DNA of 64,000 nt from Stenotrophomonas acidaminiphila (lineage in GTDB: Bacteria; Pseudomonadota; Gammaproteobacteria; Xanthomonadales; Xanthomonadaceae): NCBI GenBank assembly GCA_002951995.1, contig CP019797.1, forward strand, positions 3,022,501 through 3,086,500. The letters run 5' to 3'. The first letter of the stretch is position 1. Each line of letters opens with the position of its first letter. Below the pieces are notes generated by a model that saw only the letters and a list, made by a program, of their open reading frames with translations, did no database searches and was not told where the DNA came from. Position numbers and translations under genes: made by a program. Below, piece by piece: positions 19,831 to 28,817 of this stretch.

Positions 19831-20757
19831 ATGGAAACCAAAGCCCATTACGTCCTGATCGGCGCCTTCACCCTCATCGTCTCGCTGGCCCTGCTCGGCT
19901 TCGGGTTGTGGGCGGCCAAGTATTCGTCCGACCGCACCTGGCAGGAGTACCGCGTCGTGTTCGACGAAGCGGTGACCGGCCTGTCGGTCGGCAGCCCGGT
20001 GCAGTACAACGGCATTTCGGTCGGTTCGATCACCGACCTGTCGCTGGCGCCGGATGACCCGCGCAAGGTGATCGCCAAGCTGCGGCTGAACTCGACCACC
20101 CCGGTCAAGACCGACACCCGCGCCAAGCTGGCCATCACCAGCATCACCGGCCCGGCCATCATCCAGCTCAGCGGCGGCAGCCCGCAGGCGCCGGCGCTGA
20201 CCACGGTCAACCGCGAGCAGGTGCCGACGATCCAGACGTCGCCCTCGGCGCTGCAGAACATCACCGACGTGGCCAACCGCGTGGTCGAGCGCATGGACCA
20301 GCTGCTCAGCGACGAGAACGTGGAGCGCATCTCCAACACCCTGGCGCACCTGGAAACGGTCAGCGGCGGCCTGGCTGACCGTGACCAGGGCACCCAGGCG
20401 CTGCTGGTGGAAGCGCGCGACGCCGCGCGCAACCTCAACACCACCCTGGCCACCGCCAACGGTACCCTCCAGCACCTGGACCAGAACGTGGTGCGGCAGT
20501 TGCCGGCCACGCTGGACAAGCTCGACGCCAGCCTGGCCAAGCTCGATTCGGCCGCGGGCAACGCCAACGCGATCCTCGGCGAGAACCGCGCGGCCATCAA
20601 CAGCTTCGCCAACGATGGCCTGGCCCAGCTGGGCCCGACCCTGACCGAACTGCGCGGGCTGATCCGTGACCTGCGCCGGGTCAGCGACCGCCTCGAGAAC
20701 AACCCGGCGCGCTACCTGCTCGGCCGCGATGCACCGAAGGAGTTCGAACCCAAATGA
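19831..20757 (+). CDS. mlaD: MlaD/Mce-domain protein
   Basis: 308 residues. One N-terminal helix (YVLIGAFTLIVSLALLGFGLW) anchors a periplasmic MCE domain (VVFDEAVTGLSVGSPVQYNGISVGSITDL), followed by a long helical tail rich in Asn/Leu heptads (ARNLNTTLATANGTLQHLDQNV) that resembles the pore-forming helices of Mce proteins and is longer than in E. coli MlaD. ATG at 19831 (METKAHYVLIG) is the family start. It overlaps the following lipoprotein gene by four bases. Confidence 0.9.
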   Translation: METKAHYVLIGAFTLIVSLALLGFGLWAAKYSSDRTWQEYRVVFDEAVTGLSVGSPVQYNGISVGSITDLSLAPDDPRKVIAKLRLNSTTPVKTDTRAKLAITSITGPAIIQLSGGSPQAPALTTVNREQVPTIQTSPSALQNITDVANRVVERMDQLLSDENVERISNTLAHLETVSGGLADRDQGTQALLVEARDAARNLNTTLATANGTLQHLDQNVVRQLPATLDKLDASLAKLDSAAGNANAILGENRAAINSFANDGLAQLGPTLTELRGLIRDLRRVSDRLENNPARYLLGRDAPKEFEPK

Positions 20758-21395
20758 AGCGCTTCCCGTCGATGCGACTACTCGCCCCCTTCTGCGTCCT
20801 GGCCCTGGCCGGCTGCGCGGTGCTGGCCAGCGGCGACCGCCACCCGATCACCATCTACGCGCCGCAGGCGCGGGTCGCGGTGGACGCCTCGTGGCCACGG
20901 GTGGACTGGCAACTGGCCGTGGCCAAGCCCGCCGCCGCGCGGCTGGTGGACAGCCCGCGCATCAACGTGCGCCCGACCCCCGGCGAACTGGAGGTCTACC
21001 GCGGCGCCACCTGGTCGCAACCAGCCACCGACATGCTCGAGGACGCGCTGCTGCGCGGCTTCGAGGACTCCGGCCGGATCGGCGCGGTGGCGCGCATCGC
21101 CACCGGCATCCGCTCGGACTACAAGCTGGCCATCGACCTGCGCCGCTTCGAGGCGGACTACGCCGGCAACGCACGCCCGGCGGCGACCATCGAGCTCAAT
21201 GCCAAGCTGATCCACAGCCTGGACCAGCGCGTGGTGGCCTCGCGCACCTTCCTGGTCGCCGAGCCCGCCGCCGACACCGCGGTGCCCAGCGTGGCCACCG
21301 CGTTCGAGACCGCGCTGGCACGGACCACCACCGAGCTGATCGGCTGGACCCTGGCCGCCGGCCAGGCCGACTGGCAGGCCCACCCCGCCCCGTAG
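20754..21395 (+). CDS. ABC-type transport auxiliary lipoprotein (PqiC-like)
   Basis: 213 residues. Signal peptide with lipobox (LCVLALAGC-type: FCVLALAGCAVL), then the auxiliary lipoprotein domain (YAPQARVAVDASWPRVDWQLAVAKPAAARLVDSPRINVRPTPGELE, ...YRGATWSQPATDMLEDALLRGFEDSGRI) common to PqiC and the lipoproteins of Mce transporters. Probably an outer-membrane partner of the MlaEFD complex. Coupled to mlaD through ATGA. Its TAG stop is the TAG of the first GTAG REP element downstream. Confidence 0.82.
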   Translation: MKRFPSMRLLAPFCVLALAGCAVLASGDRHPITIYAPQARVAVDASWPRVDWQLAVAKPAAARLVDSPRINVRPTPGELEVYRGATWSQPATDMLEDALLRGFEDSGRIGAVARIATGIRSDYKLAIDLRRFEADYAGNARPAATIELNAKLIHSLDQRVVASRTFLVAEPAADTAVPSVATAFETALARTTTELIGWTLAAGQADWQAHPAP

Positions 21396-22000
21396 ATGCG
21401 GGGCTTGCCCCGCCTGCTTTTTGCACGCCCTCCCGCATCGCACCGTGCCTGGCGAGACCATCCCGCCCCGCGTGTTTTTTGCAGGGCGTCGTGCCGGGCG
21501 AGGGCGCCGTGCCGGGCAAGCCCGGCACCTACGGTGTGGCGGGCATCCGCGCTGATCACGCGTTCGTCCATCCGTATCCCGATACCGGCCCGGCCGCCCC
21601 GCACAAGCCCGGCACCCGCATTGACATACCCGTAGATGCGGGGCTTGCCCCGCATGCTTTTCTGCACGCCTCCCCGCACGGTGCCGTGCCGGGCAAGCCC
21701 ACCCCGCGCCGCGTGTTTTTTTGCATGGCACCGTGCCAGGCGAGGGCACCGTGCCGGGCAAGCCCGGCACCTACGGTGTGGCGGGCATCCGCGCTGATCA
21801 CGCGTTCGTCCATCCGTATCCCGATACCGGCCCGGCCGCGCCGCACGAGCCCGGCGCCTGCATGGCATACCGTCCTGTAGATGCGGGGCTTGCCCCGCAT
21901 GCTTTTTTGCACGCCCTTCCGCACGGTGCCGTGCCGGGCAAGCCCATCCCGCACCGCGTGCTTTTTGCATGGCACCATGCCGGGCAAGCCCGGCACCTAC
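21392..22000. repeat. Tandem 240-bp-period array of GTAG REP elements
   Basis: REP heads GTAGATGCGGGG start at 21392, about 21632 and about 21877, and inverted partners (...AAGCCCGGCACCTAC) end at about 21532, 21772 and 22000. Units 1 and 2 also share an identical non-palindromic block of more than 60 bases (21539-21604 versus 21779-21844) around CGCTGATCACGCGTTCGTCC. No credible gene lies in the 652 bases between the lipoprotein and the next minus-strand gene; open frames here are shadows of the repeat. Confidence 0.88.
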
Positions 22001-22047
22001 GGTGTGTGGCCTTCTCCGGTGCCGTGCCCGCGGCGCGGCGCGGCTGC

Positions 22048-22383
22048 TCAATCGTCCGCGGTGGCGGTTACCCGCGCATGCCACGCTGCATAGGGCGTGT
22101 TCTTCGCCAGGTGGCGGTTGTAGTCAGGGGCGCCATCGCTCCACCACACCGGGCCACGTTCGCCCAACACGCGCTTGGCCGCGTCCACCGCCTGGCCGGC
22201 ACGCGCCAGCGCCCGTGGGTCGCCGGCGCGGCGCGCGCGGCCGACTTCGCGACGCGCGGCCATCAGCTCACGCACCGCCGCCTGCCGCTGTTCCTCCGGC
22301 AGATGCGGATTGGTGGCGCGCCACAGGCGGCCGCGCACCACCAGGTAACGACCATCGGGGGTACGCAGCGGCGACGCGCTCAT
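22048..22383 (-). CDS. Conserved hypothetical protein
   Basis: 111 residues, cytoplasmic-looking: SPLRTPDGRYLVVRGRLWRATNP, a basic helical middle rich in Arg/Ala (AARREVGRARRAGDPRALARAGQA), and a tail with GERGPVWWSDGAPDYNRHLAKNTPYAAWHA. This pattern is familiar from small conserved proteobacterial proteins without an assigned function. Start at 22383 places the conserved part at the N-terminus; longer in-frame extensions run through a different gene's DNA. Located between the REP array and map. Confidence 0.75.
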   Translation of the reverse strand: MSASPLRTPDGRYLVVRGRLWRATNPHLPEEQRQAAVRELMAARREVGRARRAGDPRALARAGQAVDAAKRVLGERGPVWWSDGAPDYNRHLAKNTPYAAWHARVTATADD

Positions 22384-22457
22384 GCCGGTCGGGGGTGCGG
22401 GGACATGCCACCACCCTGGCCGCCGGTGCGTGCAGGGGGTGTCGATGCCGCGCGTGC

Positions 22458-23204
22458 TCAGTGCAGCGTCACCACGATCGGCTCGCCACGGGTGACGATC
22501 AGCGTGTGCTCGTACTGCGCGGAGCGGTTGCCGGGCGCGCCGCTCAGGGTCCAGCCGTCGTCGCCTTCCTCGACCACGCGGCTGCGCGTGGACAGGAACG
22601 GTTCGATGGTGATGACCATGCCTTCGTGCAGCCGCCGCGTGTCGTGCGGGTCGTGGTAGCCGGGAATGTGGTCCGGTTCCTCGTGCAGCGCGCGGCCGAC
22701 GCCATGGCTGCCCAGGTTCTCGATCACGCGGAAGCCGGCCTGGCGCGCGGTGCGCTCGATCGCCGCACCAATCCGGTTGAGCGGCTGGCCGGCACGCGCG
22801 ACCTTCAGCGCGTTGGCCAGTGCGCTGCGTGCGGCGTGGCACAGGCGCAGGTCGCGCGCCGCGGCCGTGGGCAGCACGCGGGTACCGCCGGTGTCGGCAA
22901 AGTAGCCGCCCAGTTCGGCGGAGACATCCACGTTGACCACGTCGCCCGCGGCCAGCACACGCGCGCCCGGCACGCCGTGGGCGGCCTCTTCGTTGACGCT
23001 GATGCAGGTCGCGCCGGGGAACCCATACACCAGGCGCGGCGCCGGCTGCGCGCCGTGCGCGGCGAGCAGATGCTCGCCGATCAGGTCGAGCTCGCCGGTG
23101 GTCATGCCGGGGCAGGCGGCGGCGAGCATTTCCTCGCGCACCCGCGCGACCAGCCGGCCGATACGTTGCAGGCCGTCGATGTCCGACTGCGATCCGATGG
23201 TCAT
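22458..23204 (-). CDS. map: Methionine aminopeptidase (type I)
   Basis: 248 residues, pita-bread fold. The five metal ligands of the family are visible: Asp in VVNVDVSAELGGYFADTGGT (two Asp), His in SHGVGRALHEEPDHIPGY (HGVGR), Glu in GMVITIEPFL and Glu in QYEHTLIVT. The gene removes N-terminal methionine. It stands alone here, not beside rpsB, so it may be a second map copy; xanthomonads often carry more than one. Expression signals are not obvious. Confidence 0.92.
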   Translation of the reverse strand: MTIGSQSDIDGLQRIGRLVARVREEMLAAACPGMTTGELDLIGEHLLAAHGAQPAPRLVYGFPGATCISVNEEAAHGVPGARVLAAGDVVNVDVSAELGGYFADTGGTRVLPTAAARDLRLCHAARSALANALKVARAGQPLNRIGAAIERTARQAGFRVIENLGSHGVGRALHEEPDHIPGYHDPHDTRRLHEGMVITIEPFLSTRSRVVEEGDDGWTLSGAPGNRSAQYEHTLIVTRGEPIVVTLH

Positions 23205-23271
23205 GGGGTTCCCCAGATGATTGGCGGGAACAGGCTAGCAGCGTCATGGCGATTTTATTCAAATCATTGAT

Positions 23272-23766
23272 TTACATCATTAATTTGGCGAGTATCGCGG
23301 CCCCGGCGAACAGTCCGGCACCAAACACGGCATGCGTGGCCAGGCTCTGCAGCCGCGCCTGCCACGGCCGCGGCGTGCGCGCGGCGGCGATGCCGGCGCC
23401 GAACGCCGGCTGCATCACCAGGAAGGGCAGCAGCACGCTGCCCACGCCGAACCCCAACGCCGCGCCCCACGTCGGCTGGTGCAGCCAGGTACTGCCCGGC
23501 ATCGCCATCAGCATCCCGGCCATGCCGACGCCGATGGCGCAATGCGCGCACCAGCCCAGCATGCGCTCATGCCTAACCGGCGCGGCGTCGCCGATGGCGG
23601 CATGGCGCCAGCGCCCGGCGCGCCAGTGCACGATCCAGCGGCCGAGCAGCGCGTAGTCCAGGGTGGGACGCCCGAGCCGGCGCAGCAGCACCGCCCACAG
23701 ATCGGTCGCCGCGGTAGCGACGACGCCCATGACCACGACCCGCAGGAGGATTCCCCCACCGTCCAT
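23272..23766 (-). CDS. DUF2938 family membrane protein
   Basis: 164 residues with four to five hydrophobic helices (LLRVVVMGVVATAATDLWAVLL; CAIGVGMAGMLMAM; ALGFGVGSVLLPFLVMQPAFGAGIAA; HAVFGAGLFAGAAILAKL). The start motif and RPTLDYALLGRWIVHWRAGRWRH match DUF2938. Function unknown. It is divergent from a MerR-type gene with 68 bases between, a pairing that suggests the regulator controls it. Confidence 0.78.
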   Translation of the reverse strand: MDGGGILLRVVVMGVVATAATDLWAVLLRRLGRPTLDYALLGRWIVHWRAGRWRHAAIGDAAPVRHERMLGWCAHCAIGVGMAGMLMAMPGSTWLHQPTWGAALGFGVGSVLLPFLVMQPAFGAGIAAARTPRPWQARLQSLATHAVFGAGLFAGAAILAKLMM

Positions 23767-23834
23767 CGCCCTTCCCGCCTGTGCGCAAACCTGTTTCCAT
23801 CCGTCTCGACGTTGAAGCCGACTTGAGGTCAAGC

Positions 23835-24266
23835 GTGCAGGAGATCGACATCGGGCAGGTCGTACGGCAGAGCGGGATCGCCGCGTCCACCCTGCGCTAT
23901 GACGAAACCCGCGGCCTGGTCCAGCCGATCGGTCGCAACGGGCTGCGGCGTGTCTATGCGCCCTCGGTGCTGCAGCGCCTGTCGCTGATCGCACTGGAGC
24001 GCGCGGCCGGGTTCCCGCTGGAGGAGATCGGCAGCATGCTCGGCGACGGCGCCATGCCCGGCATCGATCGCCCGCAGTTGCTGCGCAAGGCCGACCCGCC
24101 GGAGCGGCGCATCACCCGGCTGCAGGCCCTGCGCGATGGCCTGCGCCATGCCGCAGGCTGCCGTCACGCCGACCACCTGCAATGCCCCACCTTCCAGCGC
24201 CTGATGCGCGCCGCACTGCGCCGACAGCGCCGGCGGGGCGATGACCGCGGGCGGACTTCACCGTGA
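23835..24266 (+). CDS. MerR-family transcriptional regulator
   Basis: 143 residues. N-terminal winged helix: IDIGQVVRQSGIAASTLRYDETRGLVQPIGRNGLRRVYAPSVLQRLSLI, the MerR signature (with RYDETRGL in place of the usual RYYE). A helical dimerisation segment follows and a tail with C...C (AAGCRHADHLQCPTF) that may bind a metal or sense redox, inferred only. Start GTG at 23835 has GAGG eight bases upstream; a longer GTG start at 23781 is possible. Probably regulates the divergent DUF2938 gene. Confidence 0.78.
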   Translation: MQEIDIGQVVRQSGIAASTLRYDETRGLVQPIGRNGLRRVYAPSVLQRLSLIALERAAGFPLEEIGSMLGDGAMPGIDRPQLLRKADPPERRITRLQALRDGLRHAAGCRHADHLQCPTFQRLMRAALRRQRRRGDDRGRTSP

Positions 24267-24342
24267 CTTCGCCGCGCCCCCATCGAGGCGCCGCGAAACG
24301 CGCCGATGCTGCGGGCTCCTCCTTCCCTCGTGGAGTACCGCC

Positions 24343-24659
24343 ATGAAGCACCGCGTGATCCGCCCGGCCGTCGGCACCGGCCTGCTGCTGCTCGTCCCCC
24401 TGGCCCTGACCCTCCGCGACCGCCACGCGCCCGCCGGCGAAGGCTGGCATTGGGGCCCGCTGGACTTCGTGGTGATGGGCGCCCTGCTGTTCGCCACCGG
24501 GCTGGGCTACGCCTGTATCGCGCCCCGGCTCGGCGGCAGGGGCAGCGGTGGACGCTGGGCATCGCCCTGCTGTGCGCGCTGCTCGCGATCTGGGTGGAGC
24601 TGGCGGTGGGCGGCATCAGCCAGCTGGCCGCGCACCTGGCGGGCGCCCGCCCCGCCTGA
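24343..24659 (+). CDS. Small hypothetical membrane protein, broken by a one-base frameshift
   Basis: Begins MKHRVIRPAVGTGLLLLVPL at 24343 with a GGAG Shine-Dalgarno, then WGPLDFVVMGALLFATGLGYA. The frame is lost at the GGGG run 24539-24542, and the next frame continues QRWTLGIALLCALLAIWVEL then AVGGISQL to the stop at 24659. Adding one G restores a roughly 105-residue protein with three helices. The two halves belong together by hydrophobic pattern; the family looks like small hypothetical membrane proteins seen in Xanthomonadaceae. The lesion matches those in mlaF and aceE, so it is probably an assembly error. Confidence 0.7.
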
Positions 24660-24684
24660 GCGTGCGGCGCGGCGCCCCCGCGCC

Positions 24685-25881
24685 TCACGGCTTGAGCAGG
24701 CGCTCCTCGACCGCGGAGAACGCCGAGTGCTCGCCCTTGCGCGCTTCCGGCAGGCCGGTGGCGAAGACCGCCACGCCGGTGCCGCTGGCCGGGTCGACCC
24801 ACAGCCCCGACAGCAGCCCGTACGCCGAGCCGGAGTGGCCGATGCGCGCCACGCCATCGCCGAACGGATCGTCCCGGCAACCCTTCACCGGCGTGGCCAG
24901 GGTCTGCATCGCCAGGCCATAGCGGCAGAAGAAGCCGTCACCGCCCTGGCCGCTGTCGTCCTCTTCGGTGGTCATGCCGTCGCCGGGGGCGTAGGTCCAC
25001 TGCGGGCGCGCCAGTTCGCGCACGGAGTCGGCGCGCAACAGGCGCACGCCGTCCACTTCGCCCCCACCCAGCAACAGCCGCCCGATCTTCGCCAGGCCGT
25101 TGCCGGAAATGCGCAGCCCGCCCTGCGGTGCGAACAACGCACCGTTGTCACCGGCGCGCCAGCGGCCCAGGTCGCAGCTGCCATCGGCCGCGGCCACCAC
25201 CGGGCAATCGGGGCGACGGCCGCGGTTGTCGTCGCGCACCGGCCGGTGCGCTTCGTCGTACAGCACCACCGCGCGCGCCACGCTGGCATCGTCGCAGCTG
25301 GCCCAGTTGTAGCAGGCGGCGATGCCGAGCGGCTGCAGCACCAGGCGTTGCATTAGCCGGTCGAAGCGTTCGCCGCTGGCCTTCTCCATCACCGCGGCGA
25401 TGAGCGGGAAATCGATGTTGGCGTAGCGGAAGTACGTGCCCGGCGCGTGCGCCGTGTCCCACGCGCGCGGGTCGTCCAGCACGGTGCGCAGCGGCGCGCC
25501 CAGCGGCACGGCGTAGTAACCGGCGGCATCGGTGAGCCCGGCGCGGTGCGACAGCAGCAGGCGCAGGGTAATGGGCGTGTCCGGGAACTGCGGGTGGCGC
25601 AGCGGCCAGCCGAGCCAGCGCGACACGTCCGCGTCCAGCTCCAGCTGCCCGGCCTCGACCATGCGCATCACTCCCAGCGCGGTGACCAGCTTGGAGATCG
25701 AGGCGATACGCACCGGATCGTCGGCACTGACCGCGCGCCCGGCGGCGATGTCGGCCATGCCCTGCACCTGCGTGGCGGTCACGCCGTCGCGGTCGAACGC
25801 CACCCGTACCGTCGCCACCGGCTCGGCCGCCTGCAGGCAACCGGCCAACAGCCACATTCCCAGCACAAGCCCAACGCGCAT
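24685..25881 (-). CDS. Serine hydrolase of the beta-lactamase/class C family
   Basis: 398 residues with a signal peptide and possible lipobox (GMWLLAGCLQ). Active-site S-x-x-K in RIASISKLVTAL near residue 65, and Tyr-x-Asn in TYFRYANIDFPLI near 150; the third motif is likely HSGSAYG near 350. The domain is the beta-lactamase/D-Ala-D-Ala carboxypeptidase fold used by many periplasmic esterases and peptidases. Substrate cannot be predicted, and I do not infer antibiotic resistance. Start 25881 chosen for the signal peptide. Confidence 0.83.
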   Translation of the reverse strand: MRVGLVLGMWLLAGCLQAAEPVATVRVAFDRDGVTATQVQGMADIAAGRAVSADDPVRIASISKLVTALGVMRMVEAGQLELDADVSRWLGWPLRHPQFPDTPITLRLLLSHRAGLTDAAGYYAVPLGAPLRTVLDDPRAWDTAHAPGTYFRYANIDFPLIAAVMEKASGERFDRLMQRLVLQPLGIAACYNWASCDDASVARAVVLYDEAHRPVRDDNRGRRPDCPVVAAADGSCDLGRWRAGDNGALFAPQGGLRISGNGLAKIGRLLLGGGEVDGVRLLRADSVRELARPQWTYAPGDGMTTEEDDSGQGGDGFFCRYGLAMQTLATPVKGCRDDPFGDGVARIGHSGSAYGLLSGLWVDPASGTGVAVFATGLPEARKGEHSAFSAVEERLLKP

Positions 25882-25980
25882 TGCCCGCTCCCCTCGATTG
25901 GCGAAGCGCCGACCATAGGCAACAACCGCGTTGGCGTCGAGTGCGCATGGGCACATGCGCGGGCGCGCCGGCGCGGGGCG

Positions 25981-26478
25981 TCAGCTGAGCGCCGAGGTGG
26001 ATTCGTAGGGCAGCGGGCGCAGGCCAAGGCGCACGATGGCCGCGCCGGCCACGTCGAGCACCTCCGGTTCGGCGTCGATCACCAGCAGGATGTGGCCGGC
26101 CTGGATCTCGTCGTCGAAGGCCTGGCGCACCGGATCGGGCACGCTCGCCCCCAGCAGTGCCGATGCCAGGCTGCCGACCATCGCACCGGCCACGCCCACC
26201 GCCGCGGCACCAGCCAGGGTGATGCCCAGCGGCGGCACGGCAACGGCCACCAGTCCGGCCAACAGCCCGGTGGCGGCGCCGTAACCGGCACCACGGCCCA
26301 CCGCCGCCATCAGGTCGGTATCGGCCATCTTGCGCGTATCCGGAATCGCGCGCTTCTCGATGTCGGCGCGCGCGACCAGCAGGATGGCGTCGTTGTCCAC
26401 GCCGGCGCTGCGCGCGGCCGCCATCGCCTGTTCGGCCAGCGCCAGCCCGGGCGCACTGAATACATGGCGCTTGTTCAT
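25981..26478 (-). CDS. Hypothetical membrane-associated protein with glycine-zipper segment
   Basis: 165 residues. N-terminal alpha/beta part (KRHVFSAPGLALAEQAMAAARSAGVDNDAILLVARADIE) followed by a long Gly/Ala-rich hydrophobic hairpin (GRGAGYGAATGLLAGLVAV and GAAAVGVAGAMVGSLASALLGA) and a C-terminal alpha/beta strand pattern (GHILLVIDAEPEVLDVAGAAIV). The layout recalls stress-induced proteins with two ferredoxin-like halves around a glycine-zipper hairpin. I do not know its function. A very small open frame upstream (26475-26645) overlaps its start by ATGA but is not convincing. Confidence 0.7.
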   Translation of the reverse strand: MNKRHVFSAPGLALAEQAMAAARSAGVDNDAILLVARADIEKRAIPDTRKMADTDLMAAVGRGAGYGAATGLLAGLVAVAVPPLGITLAGAAAVGVAGAMVGSLASALLGASVPDPVRQAFDDEIQAGHILLVIDAEPEVLDVAGAAIVRLGLRPLPYESTSALS

Positions 26479-26768
26479 GGCCGCCCCCTGCCTGCGCGAC
26501 GACCGGCAAGCGCGCGCATGGCAGTGGCCGGAACGCTTGCCGCCACCCGCGCCGCCTGCCGTACGGGGGGATCGTGCGCGGGCCGGCCGCCAGCGGGGCG
26601 CGACGGCGCTTGCACCTGGCCGGTGCTGTCACGGGTATGGGCCATGGGAGTTCCTCGCGCATCGCGGCACCTGCCGCGGATCGAGCGTGCGCCGTGGCCG
26701 GTCAGCGTCGCGTGCCCGGGCGTGATGCGCGCGGACACAAACGTGAGCGCCGTGGGAACAACGGCGGT

Positions 26769-27860
26769 TCAGCCCTCCAGCCCAAGGAATACCCGCATCC
26801 GCGCCAGCTCCGCCTCCAGCGCGGTGTCGAACGCGGTGTCCTTCGGCGCGTGGCCGGCGACATAGTGCAGCCGCGCCTGCAGCGCGCCCGCCACGACCGA
26901 CAGGTTGCCCCAGCCGATCACCTGCCCGCGCCACAGCAACGGCATCGCGTAGTAGCCGAGCTTGCGCTTCGGCGCCGGGGTGTAAGCCTCGAACCGGTAG
27001 CTCCAGCCCCACAGTTGTTCGAAGCGGCGGCGGTCCCATACCACCGGGTCGAACGGCGTCAGCAGGCGCGCGTCCTCATCCAACTGCCAGCGCCGGCTTT
27101 CGGCACGCTCACCGTCAGGCCACAGCCAGTCCACGCCGTCCACGCGCGCGCACTGCAGGCGCTGCCGCGCGCGCAGCAGCGCCTGCCGGCACGCATCGCG
27201 CCACTGCGGCACGCCGTTGCCGAGGTAGCCGACCAGCTGCCGCAGGCTGGCGGCCGGCAGCGGCGCGTAGGTATTCACGATCAGGTCGAGCAACGCATCC
27301 AGCCGCGCCTGGATCTCTTGCGCCGCCACCGGCGGGGCGTCCTCGCGCACGGCGTACACGCGGGTGCCGCCGTCGCGCCGCGCCACCCGCAGCAGGCCGC
27401 GGTAGTGCATGCCGTCGAGCAGCTGCGTGCTGGCGTTGGACGTGCCGCCGAACCAATTTGTGGTCTTGCCGTGGGCGAAATGGGCATCGACCTGGCGCGG
27501 ATGCACCGCACCGTGCGCGGCGACGAACGCGCGCACCGCGTGCGCCTGCTTCCAGCGTGCCGGGGTCCATGCCACGCGCGCCTGCCGCGGATGCATCAGC
27601 GCCTGGTGCGCGCGCGGCAGGAAGCCGTAGTTGACGAAGAAATCCTCTTCCAGCGGCAGGCGCGGGTAGCGCCGTTCCAGCTCGCCGGCGCGGTAGTCCC
27701 TGACCCGGTGGCGCAGGGTCAGGTCCTGCGCGCGCGCCGGCGCACGGATGGGATCGGCCTGGACGAAGCCGAGTTTGGTGATCGCCCGCATCAGCGTGGT
27801 CGGCGCGAACAGCGAGCGGGCCACGGCATAGCGGCGGAGCTGGTCGAGGGTGGGCGGCAT
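26769..27860 (-). CDS. YcaQ/AlkX-type crosslink-repair DNA glycosylase
   Basis: 363 residues, winged-helix DNA glycosylase family (HTH_42). The catalytic Q-x-D motif is seen in GFVQADPIRAPARAQDL near residue 35, the family position that unhooks interstrand crosslinks in E. coli YcaQ. Other hallmarks: EEDFFVNYGFLPRAHQALMHPR, TTNWFGGTSNASTQLLDGMHYRGLL, and LLTPFDPVVWDRRRFEQLWGWSYRFEAYTPAPKRKLGYYAMPLLWRGQVIGW, all typical. Cytoplasmic DNA repair role inferred from family. Stands alone. Confidence 0.85.
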   Translation of the reverse strand: MPPTLDQLRRYAVARSLFAPTTLMRAITKLGFVQADPIRAPARAQDLTLRHRVRDYRAGELERRYPRLPLEEDFFVNYGFLPRAHQALMHPRQARVAWTPARWKQAHAVRAFVAAHGAVHPRQVDAHFAHGKTTNWFGGTSNASTQLLDGMHYRGLLRVARRDGGTRVYAVREDAPPVAAQEIQARLDALLDLIVNTYAPLPAASLRQLVGYLGNGVPQWRDACRQALLRARQRLQCARVDGVDWLWPDGERAESRRWQLDEDARLLTPFDPVVWDRRRFEQLWGWSYRFEAYTPAPKRKLGYYAMPLLWRGQVIGWGNLSVVAGALQARLHYVAGHAPKDTAFDTALEAELARMRVFLGLEG

Positions 27861-28008
27861 GCGCGCATCATGCCAGCCGCTGGCGCCCTGGCGCGCATCG
27901 CAGCATGCCGCTCACGCCACGCAGCGGCACGCCCGCGGCGGCGTGCGCGGGCACTTCCTGTACCATCGACCGCGAGAAGGACGCCATACGCAGACAGGGA
28001 GTCCGCCC

Positions 28009-28644
28009 ATGCGTGCGAACCGCTCCAAGAGCGCACTGCTCTACCGCCAGCTCCGGCGGGCCTTGCAGTCGGGGCGCTACCTGCCCGGGCAGCGGATCGA
28101 TCCGGGCACGCTGGCCGAGGAATTCAGCATCAGTCCCACGCCGGTGCGGTTCGCGCTGTACCGCCTGGTCGGCGAGGGGCTGATCGACGATCACGCCCGC
28201 GACGGACTGCATGTGCCGCTGCTCACCGAAGTCGCCCTGCGCGACCTCTACGACTGGATGGAACGCCTGCTGCTGATGGCCTGCGAGGTCGAGGCACCGC
28301 CCGCGGTGAGCGCCGGCGAAGCACTGCCGTACCTGCCTGGCGGTCCCCGCGGCGACCCGGTCAAGGGCACCTGGCAGCTGTTCGACGCCATCGCCCGCGC
28401 GCCCGGATTCCGCCCGCTGCACCATGCGGTGAAACAGGCCAACGACCGGCTCGCGCCGGTGCGTCGCGCCAAACGCGGCCTCATCGACCAGCCCGACGAG
28501 GAACTGGCGCGGCTCGGCGGCCACTGGCAGGCGCGCGACATGGTGGCGCTGCGGGCCGGGCTGCGCGCGTATCACGCACGCCGCAGGCAACTGGTGCCGC
28601 GGATCGTGGCACTGCTCGTCGACCGTCGCGACCAGCAGCCGTAA
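28009..28644 (+). CDS. GntR-like transcriptional regulator beside the lasso cluster
   Basis: 211 residues. N-terminal winged helix: LLYRQLRRALQSGRYLPGQRIDPGTLAEEFSISPTPVRFALYRLVGEGLI, the GntR recognition-helix pattern; the C-terminal half is alpha-helical and effector-binding in the family but not classifiable by eye. The ATG at 28009 (MRANRSKSALLYRQ) was taken because the upstream frame has no regulator sequence. The gene lies 253 bases before the lasso precursor on the same strand, so it is a strong candidate controller of the cluster, with a palindrome at 28818-28832 as possible operator. Confidence 0.8.
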   Translation: MRANRSKSALLYRQLRRALQSGRYLPGQRIDPGTLAEEFSISPTPVRFALYRLVGEGLIDDHARDGLHVPLLTEVALRDLYDWMERLLLMACEVEAPPAVSAGEALPYLPGGPRGDPVKGTWQLFDAIARAPGFRPLHHAVKQANDRLAPVRRAKRGLIDQPDEELARLGGHWQARDMVALRAGLRAYHARRRQLVPRIVALLVDRRDQQP

Positions 28645-28817
28645 CCGTCGCCCATGCACCATCGCCCGCGCGCATGCCATCACGCCGGTGCATGGTGCCG
28701 GCAGTGCCGGCCGGCGCATGCCGGAGCGGCGGCACCTCATGCATCGCACAGGGAAGCGGCGCATTGCATGACCGGCTGCACGTCTTCGGACAATCATCGT
28801 TTAGCAACGCAATAATC

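Noticed and set aside
24685-25881. Beta-lactamase resistance gene
   Set aside because: It has the fold and S-x-x-K, but class C-like serine hydrolases are mostly peptidases or esterases and nothing here supports antibiotic hydrolysis.
26475-26645. 56-codon minus-strand frame overlapping the glycine-zipper gene by ATGA
   Set aside because: The overlap is suggestive, but the translation is Arg/Ala/Pro-rich, has no recognisable pattern and no good ribosome site.
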